The notes beneath the pieces were generated by a model. That model made no database searches. It had not been told where the DNA came from and saw only the letters and a list, made by a program, of their open reading frames with translations. A stretch of 64,000 nucleotides of DNA from Protonemura montana (Eukaryota; Arthropoda; Insecta; Plecoptera; Nemouridae), in the NCBI GenBank assembly GCA_947568835.1, contig OX387609.1:7021660-7085659 (forward strand), read 5' to 3'. The translations under genes and the position numbers were made by a program. Below are positions 1-15,483 of this stretch, in pieces. Within the stretch, counting starts at the first letter, position 1; each line of letters opens with the position of its first letter.

Positions 1-121
1 AATTGGGAGGTCCCGGGTGCGTATCGCGATTCTGTCGCACATTTTTCCATTATAGCTTCATTTCCATTGCAAAACTGGCCTTAAATCGCAAGCCTCCCAT
101 CGCAACCTCATCAACACTCAC

Positions 122-3100
122 CTCAAGCCTTGCCTTCTCATTGGCCGCCTCCTCGCGCACCATGTCGATCTGCGTGCGCAGCCCCTGCGCCAAGAGGTCC
201 GCGTGTATCTTCTGCGCGGTGAGCGCTTCTCGGTGCCGGGTGTTGTCGTCGCGGGCTCGGTCTGTCAGCGCGGTGCAGCGAGACTCGGCCGCTGTGAGCT
301 GGTCGACGAGATCGCGGCACTTCGTGGACAGACGATCGCGGTCGGCGTGCAGCGAGGCCACTTCGGCCGCGGTGGACTCTAGTTGACCGCTGATGACAGA
401 CAGAAAATGTTAATAGAGAGTAGAAATTATATATTTAAAAAGATACGTGTGAATTTTTTTTTTAAATGTGTACCTAATTGAAGAGTGGAACCCCGGCCTC
501 CAAATTTTGCAGGACGTTGCCTAAACATCTTGTATTTCATTGTCTTTGTTTCTTGGCAACTAAAGAATATTTCATTATGTCTTAAAATATAATTATAATA
601 TTTTCTCTGGTGGTTTCCCAACTGAATTTTAAAACCTACACCACAATAATTTTTCAATAACGGTTTGCATCCTACTAGCACAGATGGTTAGTGCCACACC
701 TGCAAAAGATGCCTTTTTCACTAGAGATCACGTACATTATCTAAATAAATAACATTTGTGATCTCGCCAACTTAAGATGATCGCTACACAGGATTTGTTT
801 CCACAATAGATACAAGATTTTTAGAGGTTAGTGGTGTGTTCATAATGATAAAATCATAGTATTTTGTCACTCCCCAGACAAGAATGACATTGACCTCATT
901 TCAGATCACTTCAGGTCGTTGCGATGGCGTCCAAACCTAACCTCACCTGATCTCGTTGAGTCGAGCGCGACTGGAGTCCGCCGCCCTCCGCAGCTGAGCG
1001 ACTTCTTCACAGTCGGACGCTTCTTCGGGTCGATGCTTTGCTCGGAGCACACTTTGCGCTCGCACCTAGATAAACGACAATCAGCTATTTGTAGCTAAGG
1101 TTGCAGGAGGGCATTGTCTCTGGTGCTTTCCACGAGGGAGTTTACACCTTTCGTGGTTAGTGGGAATACAATTTCCCACTTTTTTTTTAAATTTTGGCTT
1201 CAGTTTATCAGTGGGTAGAGTATATCACAATAGTTTATTTCACAATTGTGCTCAATAATAATAAAAAATCATATTGAATCATTTTTACAAAAGTTATAAA
1301 TTTTAAAATAACAACAAAAAAATCTATTAACAACCACAAAACAAATTTACCCAGCACAAAGTTCAAACGATAGACATAGCAGCTACCGCTTTGGGCGTAT
1401 TTTGCAAGTACGTAGCACTACGAACCTTGTATCCTTCAAAGTCTGCCGCCATGGTCTGCAGCTTTTGTGATACTTCCAACAGCTCGGCGCTCTTTTCCGA
1501 CAACTGGTCTTCTAGATGTCGCACCTACCAAGAAAATAGTTCAATAAGCTAAATTACGACAGCATCACCATAACAACATTTAGCCAGCTTCCTGAATTGA
1601 TACAGTAAAACTACATAGAGGCGTGTAGAGCAAATTAAGCTTGCTAATATTTTAACAACACTGTTTTCACTTTTGGAACCTTTGACCCAAGGTTTCAAAA
1701 GAGTCTAGACTGGTCTATTTCTACCCTAAAACGAATAATCATTTGAAGCAGACCTCGGCTTAGGCGGCATCAGCAATAGCATTGAGTTCAACTCAAAGTT
1801 GAAACTGCTAAATGAAAGTTTATGGGATAGACACATTGGCCTTGCCTATAAGTTCAAATAGTTCAAGATAAAGCATGGAGATGCTGTGATCGTATGTCAG
1901 AGCAATTCTGCATCCTTACGCTGCCACGGGTATATCATGGCCAAGCATAGGAGGTTCAATGGTAGATTAAAGTTTCGTAGCCATGAAGATGCTGAGATCG
2001 TCTGACAAAGCTTTTTAATTCTGCTATCTTGTTTTACTGCAGGTATATCTGCAAACCAACCTAACCTACAACAAATCTATCTAGCTAGCCCACCTGTTGC
2101 GAGAGCCTCGTGACTTTGTCTCGGAACTCCGCCTCCCGCTCGTGGGCGTCACCCGCCAGCTGCGCCGTCTCCACCTGCGCCTTCTCGGCATCGGCGCGGC
2201 GCGCCTCAACGCTCGACTTCAGAGACAAGATCTCAGCGTCGCGGTCAGACAGCGTCGAAGATGTTTCCGCTAGCCGAGACCTGCGATCGTGATTCATTGC
2301 TAGGTCACTTTGTGTGTTACTGGCTTTTTTTTCTTACCCAGATCTTCTTTAGGACCAGAATTTAATGAATACAGAGCAAAACCGTCAATGTCGCAGATCG
2401 CAGACCAACAGATCGCAGATATGAACCATTTTGCCATTCCATATCTGCTTTATAAAACCTTACTGCCAGTTTTTCAGTAGTCCATTAAGAACCTTAAAGA
2501 CTGTTTATTAGTTAATTACTTTGCAACTGCCAATCAGAAACTGAAACACTAGCGTGTTTTGTATTTAGCAGACTGTTGAGAAATAAAAACCATCTTCTGA
2601 TTGGCTGTTGTCTAGAAAATAACAAACTAACAAACCATACGGTTTGAACCTCTAAAACCCTTCACTTATAACTATGATGATGTGTAGTGTGCCGAAAAGT
2701 TGGATATGCGTACACGGGAGAGAAAACTGAAGATTTTACGGAACTTACTAAGAAAAGCTGAGCGATAGTAAAAGGTAAGATATATTCTTGTTGTTTGGTC
2801 AACATAACGGTAGTTGCCATCGTCATCTAACTTTATCTTACCTTATATAACCTTAGAAACCTTTGAAATTTTTATTTTTGGCACCAATAGACCAGGACTA
2901 CAACTTTGAAAACAAAAAAAATGTCAAGCATACGAGATTCGATGGTAGATTTAACGTTTGGTAGCCATGGAGACGCTGAGATCGCCTGACTGAGCTTTTA
3001 AAATTACCTTCTTATCCTACCGGGACTATAATTAACCGAAAAATTAGTTGTCGAAGTTTTACATCTGTTCTGCACATGGTCGTTGGAGATGGAATTTTCC

Positions 3101-6100
3101 TTAACGAGGGAACATAAAGACCATCACCTGAGGACGTTGAGCTGATCGTTGCTCTCCGCAGACCGTGAGCCCTCAGCATCAAGTGACTCTGCCATTAATC
3201 GGATCTGCTCCAGGAGACCCTGGTGTATGTCACGCTGTGCGTCCGCGTGGCTGTGCAGCTCGGCGACCTTGGCCTTCTCCGCGGACAGCGCGGCACTGAG
3301 GTCGGCCAACGAGCGCTCGTAGTTTGCGATCTCCAGACAGAGCACGCTGTCGGCCTGTCGCGGACAGGGGGGCGGGCTGATTATTGTCAACTTGCGATAA
3401 AAAATATATTTGAAATGCCTATTCTGTTATTTCCGTTAAAAATACTTATCAATTTGCGCTACAACCGTTATGGGAATCGAACAGAATATTTCTTAGAACT
3501 ATATAAACGGCTTTATCTTAAGGTACCATCGAAATCTTTGCAGGCTCTGAATTTCAATGCTTCCGGCTTGCAATTGAAATTGTTTCAAATCCCACTAAAA
3601 CTTGTTTTAATAAGAAGTTGAGAAAATGAAATGGTTAAACTGGGTCCAGGTGATTTTTCAAGCTAACGAATAACAAAATTCCTGCATGCAGAAATTTTGC
3701 TCACATAAATCTCTTCTAGCAACTAGAGACTATATTGTTTAGTAATTTCTTTATTATTTCCACCAAAACTTATACTCAACTTAACGAAACTTAAATAGAA
3801 TCAGTTTAAATCAAGTGGTTTTGAAATGTAAAGTTCTCATTCAAAGCAGATGTATGCAGAGGCTTGAAAACTTTTCCATTTCTTGTTATTTATATTCACA
3901 TCCATATGAATCCGAGAGCAACTTACCTTGGCCTGCATCTTCTTGGCGGCGAGTTCCTCCGCAGTCTTCGCGTGACGAGTCTTCTCGTCTTTGGCTCGCT
4001 GCTCCGCAGAACGGACCTCTGCTTGCAGTCGTTCCACCAGCGCTGCCGACTCGGACTTCTCCTTACGCCACGACTGGGACTGCGACTGCAGAGTCTGGAC
4101 CTGCACAAGAAACAGCACGATGTTGAGATGTATAGAAGAAATACGTTTTTTTCCCAAATAAGTTCCCATTAAAGGGATGCAAGGCCAGTTTTTTTAATTT
4201 TCACCTTAGCAAGATTCTAATCAAAATGATAAAAATCATAGGTGTGCTTGTTTTGAGTCCCCCTTGAATATTACTCCCCACTGCGCTTTGAATTTGTGCT
4301 GATGATGACATCCCTAAACAAGCACTGACTTGGCTTCGGTGCTTCAGCCAGAGGATGTGTCACGATGTCATCATCGATGGTAGTATAAAATGTGTATCAA
4401 ATGTCAGAAGCCTACCTGCGTTTCTAGAGCTAGCTTTGAAGTTGTGCACAGGTCGAGATCTTTGAGCAGTTCGTTCTTCTCAGCTGTAAGCTGTTCAATG
4501 CTGATCTTGAGAGAAGAAACATTGCTGCTTGCTTCTTCAGACAGCTTTAGAGCAGCTGTAAAGAAATAAATTGTTCCATTTGGTGAGGATTGTAGAACCC
4601 AACTGAACAGGTAAGTACATGGTTGTGTGCGATGTAATGGAATGCGCTTGGTAACGACGTAATTGCAGCAGACATCTGCATATCACAGAAATATTACCGT
4701 TTTTGTCAGATTGCTGAATATTTCACTTGAAAATAGTGTGCTCAAGAAGCTTAACAGTTAGCAGGCAACTCTAGCAAGATTCTAGGACTGTAGTAATTTT
4801 GGTAACAGAAGGTAAACATTATGAATTACTTATTTGATTGAAGGGCAGAAGGTCAAGAACAGAATAAAAGATCAAAGAACTAATGTTAAGTAATATGTCT
4901 GAACCAAAAAAGCAAGGTGAACCAAGGACACCGGTCCTCATCAGAACACCACAGTTAAGCAACATTTAGTTGAGGCAGGTGACCATTATATACATGACCA
5001 GTTCAGTTTGAGAGAGGGAACAGATGTTAAGCTAGTGCTCGTCAACAGGGGTAGGCTACGTGGCAGTACTGGGTTTTCCTTTCTCCCTTTCAGACTAGAT
5101 ATCACTTATTCATTCACCAATGCCATTAGACCAGCGCCACAAGGCCCGTTGTCAAAACAGTGCGTGGTTAAACCCCACAAACCAATTGATCACTCTTCAG
5201 AAAGTATCTATTGCCTCGCATTTATCGGTCACCCACCCTTGAGTTCCTTGCCGCGGGCATCGTGCAAGTCCTGTGCCTTGTCGTATTCTTGCTGAATTGT
5301 CTGCAGATGCTTGGCCTGCGAAGACAGCTGGCTGGCTTTGTTCTGCGCATCACTAGACAGCTTGCTCCGCTCCGCCTCTAGGCTGGACACCTGGCAAAGT
5401 TGAAAAGTTTTAGAAGAGATTTCGGTTTCACTATGTTTTATTAGCAAAAACAGTGCGTGAGAGAAAGATATGCTTAAAACAAGAAACAAGACATTTCTGA
5501 CATTTTTTCACTAATAAGTCTAAAAATTTACCAATTGCTCAAGACCAGATCTGTTTGAAAGAGGCTGGAGGTATGAAAGTTAGTACAACAACTTCACCCG
5601 CCGTGCTTATCAACCTCTCGACAACATGGATTTGTGGAGGAATCCTGTTGTTCGAGCTGTACTGCTCTTCGGAAAGTACGCTAGGCCGATGGTCCGCTTG
5701 GTGCTCTTCAACCCGAGAAGGTTATTTGCCAGCACTGGGTTCTGCCTCCTCCCTTCCAGGCTAGGTTCATCATCATCCTCATCATCACTCAATCATTCAC
5801 CGAGACCTTTAGATCAATGCCACAGGCTCTGTTATTTAAACAATCAAGCAATTTGATGAGACTGCAAGGACGGACTCACTTGTTTGGTAAGCTCCGAGCA
5901 TTTTTTCTTGAGTCGCACGGCGATGGTCCTCAGCTTGGTGTACCGCTCCTCGAACGAGTCCTCCATGTCCGTGAGCCGGGAACTCTCCTCGGAGCGGCTG
6001 ATCGTGCTGCAGCTCATAGCCTCGCTGGCCGTGTCTCCTACGAAAACATGGTCACCATAACAACATCATCATGCTACTGTACTGACTTCACACCACCCTT

Positions 6101-9100
6101 CCTCTATTTGATACTATGTTAGAAACTTTTAGTAGCCATGAAGATGCTGTGATCGCCTGACAGAGCTTTGCAATTTTTGTTAATTATTTATTTTTTTAAT
6201 TTATTGAGTTTACTTAGTTTTGGGCTTTAGGCCCTGTGACTAAGATTATACATTGCAGTAGTTTACATAATTATTTACATTTATTTATTTATGATTTATT
6301 TATGACATTTGACGGCCAGGGATGCACGGCGCTCACCAGCAGTCCGTTCAGACACAAATCAGAGCCTTCCAAGATTCGTTCGATGGCCTTTCTCTATTAA
6401 CTTCATGCAGTGGTCCAGCCTGCCCAGACACGTGCATTCTCCAGCTGTAAACTTATTTCACATCATGCCTCTTGCCCTGTCATTGCCTTGTACATGATGC
6501 ACATTTTGGCCACCGTCCTCCTCTTTTCTAAAGACGCCCAACCTAGTACCTCCAACATTTCCGTTGGACTGTGCTGCTGTCCATATTTATTGAACACATG
6601 CCTGCTATCTCATGAGAATTCTGCTATCTTATGTTACCACGGGTATATCATGGCGTAGCATAGGAGGTTCAATGGTAGATTCAACGTTTAGTAGCCATGG
6701 AGATGCTGAGATCGCCTGACAGAGCTTCTCAATTCTGCTATCTTATGTAATCACGGGTATATCATGGTCTAGCATAGGAGGTTCAATGGTAGATTCAACG
6801 TTTAGTAGCCATGGAGATGCTGAGATCGCCTGACAGAGCTTCTCAATTCTGCTATCTTACGTTACCACGGGTATATCATGGTCTAGCATAGAGGTTCAAT
6901 GGTAGATTCAACATTTAGTAGCCATGGAGATGCTGAGATCGCCTGACAGAGCTTCTCAATTCTGCTATCTTACGTTACCACGGGTATATCATGGTCTAGC
7001 ATTGGAGGTTCAATGGTAGATTCAACGTTTAGTAGCCATGGAGATGCTGAGATCGCCTGACAGAGCTTCTCAATTCTGCTATCTTACGTTACCACGGGTA
7101 TATCATGGTCTAGCATAGGAGGTTCAATGGTAGATTCAACGTTTAGTAGCCATGGAGATGCTGAGATCGCCTGACAGAGCTTCTCAATTCTGCTATCTTA
7201 CGTTACCACGGGTATATCATGGTCTAGCATAGGAGGTTCAAAGGTAGATTCAACGTTTAGTAGCCATGGAGATGCTGAGATCACCTGACAAAGCTCCTCA
7301 ATTCTGCTACATCTGATAAAACGATTTTTTGATCATAGTTAGCTTTTATAAACATATTCTTTCCGTGGCAACTTACCGTGTTCTCTCATGTCACGCTCCA
7401 GTTGAGAGATTTTGTTCCGGAGTTTCCCAATCTCTTCTGTGGTCTGCCTCGCCGTTTCTTCCGCACTAAACTGCACTGCCTCGACAGCAAGTAGCTCGTT
7501 CTTCAGTTCTTGCCCTTTCTTTTCGTTGTCTTCCAGCACGGCAGCCATTTCCTTTTCCAATTCCTTCTGTTTTGCTTCGAGTTCTTTAATGAGCTCTCGT
7601 TGCTTCGATATTGTTTCACCGCGCTGTTTCAGCACCTAGTATTTAAACCCATCAATCATTAATTAGTAGCCACCTATGCTATATCAAATAAAACTATTTT
7701 TTGAAAAAATTCAAATAATAAAGTTGAAGGGGTTGAATCATTACGTTGGGAAGTGGGTTACGACAGCAGGTGAGTAACTAGACAGAGAACCAGAGCTGCA
7801 AAAGAAGTAATGTGCTTATATTTCAGCTTACCTACTTCCTTTACCACAAACCATTGGTCGTAGTTATTTGCTAGTTATTTACCATTCAATCGTTTTAATG
7901 GAATGAATCATTTCTCCGATTTTTATTTTATTTTATAAACTAAATTTTTTTGATAGAATCAACTATTTTGCCGATAAAAGTCTGATAAAAAGTAACCAGT
8001 ACTAGTTGTTCTGAAAAGAGCCTCATCCAAAAGAGTTACCCGACGATCTACCAACGGATCTACCAATCTACAGTACGGAAAAGTTACCTGGTTCATGTCA
8101 TTCATCTCGGCCAACATCTCCTTGTGCCCATTTTTATCGACGTTTGCTTGAGACGCTTTTAGAGCTTCGAGTTCCGTTCGGGCTGCATTCAAAGAAGCCA
8201 TCGTCTCAGCAGAAGCGTTTTGCACATTGACGAGATCGTCGGAGAGTCTCTCCCGTTTCTCCCGGTCCCGTTCGTCGGCTAAACGCAGCTGCTCAGAGAA
8301 GTCTAGTTCCATGGTTTTTATATTTGCTCTCGACTGCTGCAGTTCAGACATCAGTGTAGCTATTTCAGACGTTTGAATCACATTTATTCGGTGTAATTCC
8401 GAGATTTTGGCAGACACTTCTTCCGATTCTTTTTCTCCAGTGGCAATAATTTCTTCATTGCTGCTTGTTAGCTTGTTTATAACGTCTTCTAGGCCATGTA
8501 ATTTTTCACTGTAACTGGATTTTAATTCGTTCAATTCGGACACTTTCGATGCAAGTTCTTCTTCCAGTTTTGAAGTGGCAGCCAACAAGTCTATCTTACT
8601 ATCATCTAACAGTTTATTCATTTTCAGTGTAAGTTCAGAGATGTTTGCTTCTTGATCTAGTTTAAGACTTCGTAACGTTTCAACTTCATCTGCAAGATTA
8701 GATCGAATACTTTCATTCTCAGCTTCCTTTGCCTTAAGGTCAACGTTTAGTGTTTCTAGCGTACTCAAATTTTCTACCTTTTCGTCGTCATGTTTTGTTA
8801 AGGCTTCTTTATACTCTAGTATTTTTTTTTCGAGTGCCTGATTCAACGATTGCAAGTCTTCATATTCCTTTTTCTGAGCTGATTGAACGTTTTCCATTTC
8901 AGTCAGTTTCGTTGTCAATTCATCGTTTAATTTCGCCACACCCAAAACCTCCATACTGCTGTCCTCTTTTAGTTTTTTTAGTGAAATATGAAGGTCCTGT
9001 TTGCTTTCTTCTAAATGTTTGTTAGTCTCTTGCAAGTTTACGACTTCTTTTTTTAACGCTGATCGAATTTGGTCCATCTCCAACTGCTTTGCTTCTAAAT

Positions 9101-11326
9101 CTTTTTCAAGCTTAGTTACTACTATCGAGGTTTCATGTTGACCATCCTCTTCAAGTTTTTTCAAGATCAATGAGAGCCTCTGTTTACTTTCCGCTAGTTG
9201 ACTTATCGCATTCCGCAACTCTTCAACTTCTTTAAAGTGTGCTGATTTTGCTTCCTCCAATTCAGTCACTTTAACTTGCAGCTCCTCGTCTAGCTTGGTC
9301 ATGGACGTCAACATTTCCATCTTACCTTCTTCCTGTTCTCGCTTTTCATCCAAAGCTACTTTAAGCTCAGCCACTTTGACATCAAGTTCAGATTTTGATG
9401 TTTTGGCAGCTCTAATATGTTCTTCAATCACAGCCTCCATCTGGGACAGTTTTCTTTCGGAATTTGATTTTACATCGCTAAGTTCGGAATGAAGTATAGT
9501 ATTTTTCTTTTCAACATCTTCAGAGGTTCTTATCAGTTCTCTCAGTTCACCAAGTTCATGATCTTTTGCATCAACAACACTCCTCAACTCTGCAAGTTCG
9601 TTGCTAGACTCTTCATTCTTGTTTACTTCTTCTTCTTTGTCGTGCAAAAGACTCTCCAAAACACCAACCACATTCTTTGAATCAGTCAAACTAATCTCCA
9701 ACTCTTGGATTTGCTTCTTAAATTGAGACACTGCCATTTCTTTTTCCTCAAATGATTTTCTAGCAATTGCCAGCTCGTGTTTAATTTCTGCTAGAATTAT
9801 CTTTATCTTGGCATCACATTCCAATGTGGTTAATAGCTCTACATTTGATTTGGCAAGTGCATCCTTAACATTTGACAACTCCTGTTGGTTGGCCCCTTGT
9901 TCCTTTTGGTACATTGACATCTGTTCTTCCTGCTCAGCAACAACTTTCTCTAAATCTTCAATCCGAATTGAAAACTTTTTATGATTAGATTCCAATTCAT
10001 TCTGATGGCTAGACAATTCTGTTTCCTTTCCCAAAATAGTATTTTTTAACAGTTGGTTCTCATTCCTTAGACCCTTCATTTCCATCGCATTGAATGACTG
10101 GTTCTTGTTTTTTTCCATTAATTCCGCAATTTCTTCGTGCAAATGATCCATCTCCTGCTTAGCCTTGGTGAATTTATCTCGGGATTCTTGTAGTTCCTTC
10201 ATCATCTCTTCTCGCTGTGTGTTATCCGATACCAAATTAGCTTCAAGCTCATTGGCAAGAGTCTTTAAACTTTTCACCTCTTCCTGTAAGTCAATATTAG
10301 TATTTTCTAAAGATTGTAAGTGAGATTGTAGATTTACTATAACATCATTTTGTTCTTTGATTTCAGAATTTAGTTTTGATTGTAATTCGGCATTTTTCAA
10401 ATTGGATTCATTGTCGTGTGATTTATTGTCTAATTTCCCATTACCTAAGTCAATCAGGGAAAGATTTTTTTCTAATTTCACAATCAAGTCACAAACAACA
10501 CCTGTATAGGTTTTTCCAGATTCTAAAGGGCAATCTTCCGAAGAGATGACATCTTCATGAAACTTCTTGGCGAGTGAATATGAACTATTTAACAAGTAGA
10601 CCATCTTTAGCTTAACCTCTTTAATTTCTGTTTCAAAAGTCTCTCGTTCAGAGATAGCAGCAAAGAGCTCATCATTCAATTTCCTCTTGGCTTCTTTCAA
10701 ACTCCTAACTTCTTCCAAAGTACTGTCATTTTCTACGCCCATCATATCTACAACAGCAACGAGTTTCTTCTTTTCGCTATTGAGCTCAGTTATATCTCTG
10801 AAGAAAGCATCTCTCTCTGCACTAATGCTTCGGACTAAATTTTGAAGCTCATGGTTGTTGGACTTGACATTTTCGATAGCTGTCAGGACACTTTCCTTTT
10901 CTTCAGAAATCGTTCTAACCAGTTGCTTCAATTTCTCGACCTCTGCCTGAAGTGCAGATGACTCTTGGATACTAATGTTAAGGTCATGCTTTGTAGATTT
11001 CACCTCCTCGACAGCATCTAGAAATAAATTACCATCAGACTAAAAACTATCCTACGCAAGAAAGTTTGACAGCTACTCATTATAATAAATTGTACCATCT
11101 TTTGCCTGTTTCGCCTTCTGTGAAATGACAAGGAGACTACGGCATTTTTTTAGAAGTTCATCCCGACTCAAATCTTCTAGAGAAGATTTTTTCTGAGCTG
11201 ATGAACTAGGTGACTCGGTGTCCTAGAAAAAAATGTCATGTCACTTGTCAATTTGCAACCACTAGCAAATTACAACATTTGTAATGTTAGAACAGTATTC
11301 ACCTGCTTCGCAACAGAGCCACTCAT
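122..11326 (-). CDS. GCC2: GCC2/GCC185-like golgin (GRIP-family coiled-coil protein), C-terminus outside window
   Basis: Family role (known): GCC2 golgins are long trans-Golgi coiled-coil tethers that capture endosome-derived vesicles through a C-terminal GRIP domain. Coding exons read on the minus strand: 11303-11326, 11096-11222, 8088-11017, 7377-7635, 5880-6037, 5237-5390, 4416-4555, 3927-4100, 3128-3354, 2094-2280, 1426-1524, 947-1065 and 122-389. Every junction is GT/AG and keeps frame, giving 4866 nt or 1622 residues, nearly all heptad coiled coil. The start MSGSVAKQ is followed by LSRDELLKKCRSLL and QKAKQAKD, like the GCC2 N-terminus. Further GCC2-like signatures are YTKLRTIAVRLKKK (exon 5880-6037), LCLEIANYERSL (exon 3128-3354) and FEGYKVRAQSVL across the exons at 1426 and 1065. 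The GRIP domain should lie left of base 122. Residues about 624-926 form five degenerate repeats of about 60 residues. The 3' exons are much more GC-rich than the 2.9-kb exon. Another GRIP golgin remains possible. Confidence 0.8.
478..540 (-). repeat. Degenerate tRNA-derived SINE-like fragment in golgin intron
   Basis: Read on the minus strand, this segment resembles the 3' half of the tRNA-like elements at 52.6 and 53.4 kb: a GCAAC start, a GGAGGCCGGGG run and a decayed box B (GGGTTCCACTC). It is much diverged, and only similarity to the better copies supports it. Confidence 0.35.
1865..2060 (+). repeat. 114-bp repeat family, about 1.7 diverged copies in golgin intron
   Basis: The segment shares with the array at 6617-7308 the phrases GATGCTGAGATCG, GGTATATCATGG, CATAGGAGGTTCAATGGTAG and ATTCTGC in the same order. 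Two partial units follow each other. It lies in the intron between the exons at 1524 and 2094. Confidence 0.75.
2925..3030 (+). repeat. 114-bp repeat family, single diverged copy in golgin intron
   Basis: One unit of the family: GATGGTAGATTTAACGTTTG, then GTAGCCATGGAGACGCTGAG and ATCGCCTGAC, with a decayed right end. It lies in the intron left of the exon at 3128. Confidence 0.7.
4935..5210 (+). repeat. Dispersed noncoding repeat, copy 1
   Basis: This intronic segment shares ordered blocks with 5560-5870: CAG.ACTGGGTT, the following pyrimidine run (TCTCCCTTTCAG here, CTCCCTTCCAG there), TCATTCACC and AGATCAATGCCA-like text. A block GTCAAAACAGTGCGT recurs at 28790-28815 and 29838-29855. It looks like an old low-copy interspersed repeat. 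No coding capacity or element ends could be defined. Confidence 0.45.
5560..5870 (+). repeat. Dispersed noncoding repeat, copy 2
   Basis: The second copy of the repeat at 4935-5210 shares GCCAGCACTGGGTT, CTCCCTTCCAG and the TCACCGAGACC region. It includes a short TCATCATCATCC microsatellite around 5767-5790. It lies in the intron between the exons at 5390 and 5880. Confidence 0.4.
6122..6175 (+). repeat. 114-bp repeat family, truncated copy
   Basis: Only the central part is present: ACTTTTAGTAGCCATGAAGA, then GATGCTGTGATCGCCTGACA and GAGCTT. It lies about 440 bp left of the main array, in the same golgin intron. Confidence 0.7.
6617..7308 (+). repeat. 114-bp tandem array, about six copies, in golgin intron
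   Basis: The landmark GCCATGGAGATGCTG recurs at 6694, 6808, 6921, 7035, 7149 and 7263, a spacing of 114 (once 113) bp. Units are nearly identical, so the array is young or homogenised. Each unit runs through TCAACGTTTAGTAGCCATGG, ATCGCCTGACAGAGC, AATTCTGCTATCTTACG and GGGTATATCATGG. All frames contain stops, so the array is noncoding. The array fills most of the intron between the exons at 6037 and 7377. The same family appears inverted at 39489-39900. Confidence 0.95.
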
Positions 11327-12550
11327 TTTTGTAACCTTTAGTTACAATTCATTAAAAAAGACATTTTCTTGTAAGTTAACCAACATCTTACAAACTTTAA
11401 ATTAAATTACTTGCAAGGATAATAAGATTTTGGGCACAATTCACACACAAAATTATCACTAACGGCCATCACTGACAGAAGCTAGGTTAATGGATTCCAG
11501 GATCGATTACTGCAGTTACCCGCCAAGTTACAAAGCACAACGTTGTTGACTTCTACCTCAACGCTTCTACCGTTGAGTATGCACATGCAACGCTATGCTT
11601 CTACCAGAGATAAACCTTGGAGAAAAGAATACGGATTCTCTGCTTCTACCATAAAATGTCGACCTTCTTCCTGCGATTCCGCTGATTGCACAGAACCCTT
11701 CACGCTATATTTCAAGATCGGATCAACCTTAACTTCATTTCAAATTACAGGATCATAGAAATTCTTTAAGTACTAGCAATCACTCCTTTAATGGGGCTCA
11801 CACCCACCACTCCCAGCACCTAACCACAGACAAACATTTTATATATGATGGAAGGATTATTGAGTAGGAACAAAAGTAGGAAGCAGAATCAGTAAGAAAG
11901 CCAATCACGGTTCAAAGCTTCTTCTTTATTGGCCCTTCTTGTTACCATATTTATGTACAGAAGCTGTTGAAGACTGTTTATAACAGGAAACTCTTCGTCC
12001 AAGAAACACGGAAAGGAATGAAATAAAAAAAAATACAGTCCCAATCTCTCCGATAATCGCAACAACCAAAAGTAGTACACGAGATGTTAACGTTTTTTCT
12101 CTTCATCTTCTTCTGAACACAAAAAGACCTCAAAAATTTCCTGGCTTGCCTTCGTCCACCGTATTCCCGCTCACACAACAATTAATATCGAATAAAGTTT
12201 CAACGCACGCGCCTTTCAATTAAATAAAAATTAAAAAACCAGCTCGCAAAGAGGGGGGTCTTGGCTAGGGGGGTCTCGGGAGGGAAAGCGTTTTGGCTAG
12301 TGGGGCGAATCTGAAAACAAGGGGAGCTAGGGAGCGACCGAAGGTGTCACGGCCGCTCTTTCCTGCGAAACTCTTTGCGATGGAAACATTGTATGAGCAG
12401 CCACTTGGAAAGATAGAGAAGGCAGCTCGTCGGGCGATTCACGGGCGTCGGCAGCGTAGAGGGCCAGGCGTTAGGCGGAGACTGCGGCTCCGCGCCGCAC
12501 GTCAAAAACAACACCGCCGCCGCCCGTTTGGGACCAAGAACCACATCTAG
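11327..12550. other. Spacer: golgin upstream region and eEF1A 3' UTR
   Basis: The part near 11327-11800 should hold the golgin promoter and 5' UTR. I see no TATA box or other clear core-promoter motif. The part just left of 12551 is the eEF1A 3' UTR: on the minus strand an AATAAA signal lies at 11935-11940, about 610 nt past the stop codon. A GC-rich patch at 12290-12545 makes open frames on both strands, but neither resembles a known protein, and it lies within the presumed UTR. Confidence 0.5.
11935..11940 (-). terminator. Candidate eEF1A polyadenylation signal
   Basis: AATAAA on the minus strand, about 610 nt downstream of the eEF1A stop. It is the first perfect hexamer found downstream. 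Transcript 3' ends would confirm it. Confidence 0.4.

Positions 12551-15483
<2,933 letters not shown>

Noticed and set aside
6617-7308. CRISPR array
   Set aside because: The 114-bp units are contiguous without unique spacers, inside an intron of a eukaryotic gene.
6617-7308. Coding tandem repeat (114 is divisible by three)
   Set aside because: The four frames I translated hit stop codons within each unit or one unit length.
12293-12550. Open frames on both strands in a GC-rich patch next to the eEF1A stop
   Set aside because: No similarity to a known protein. They lie in the presumed eEF1A 3' UTR, and GC-rich DNA makes chance frames likely.
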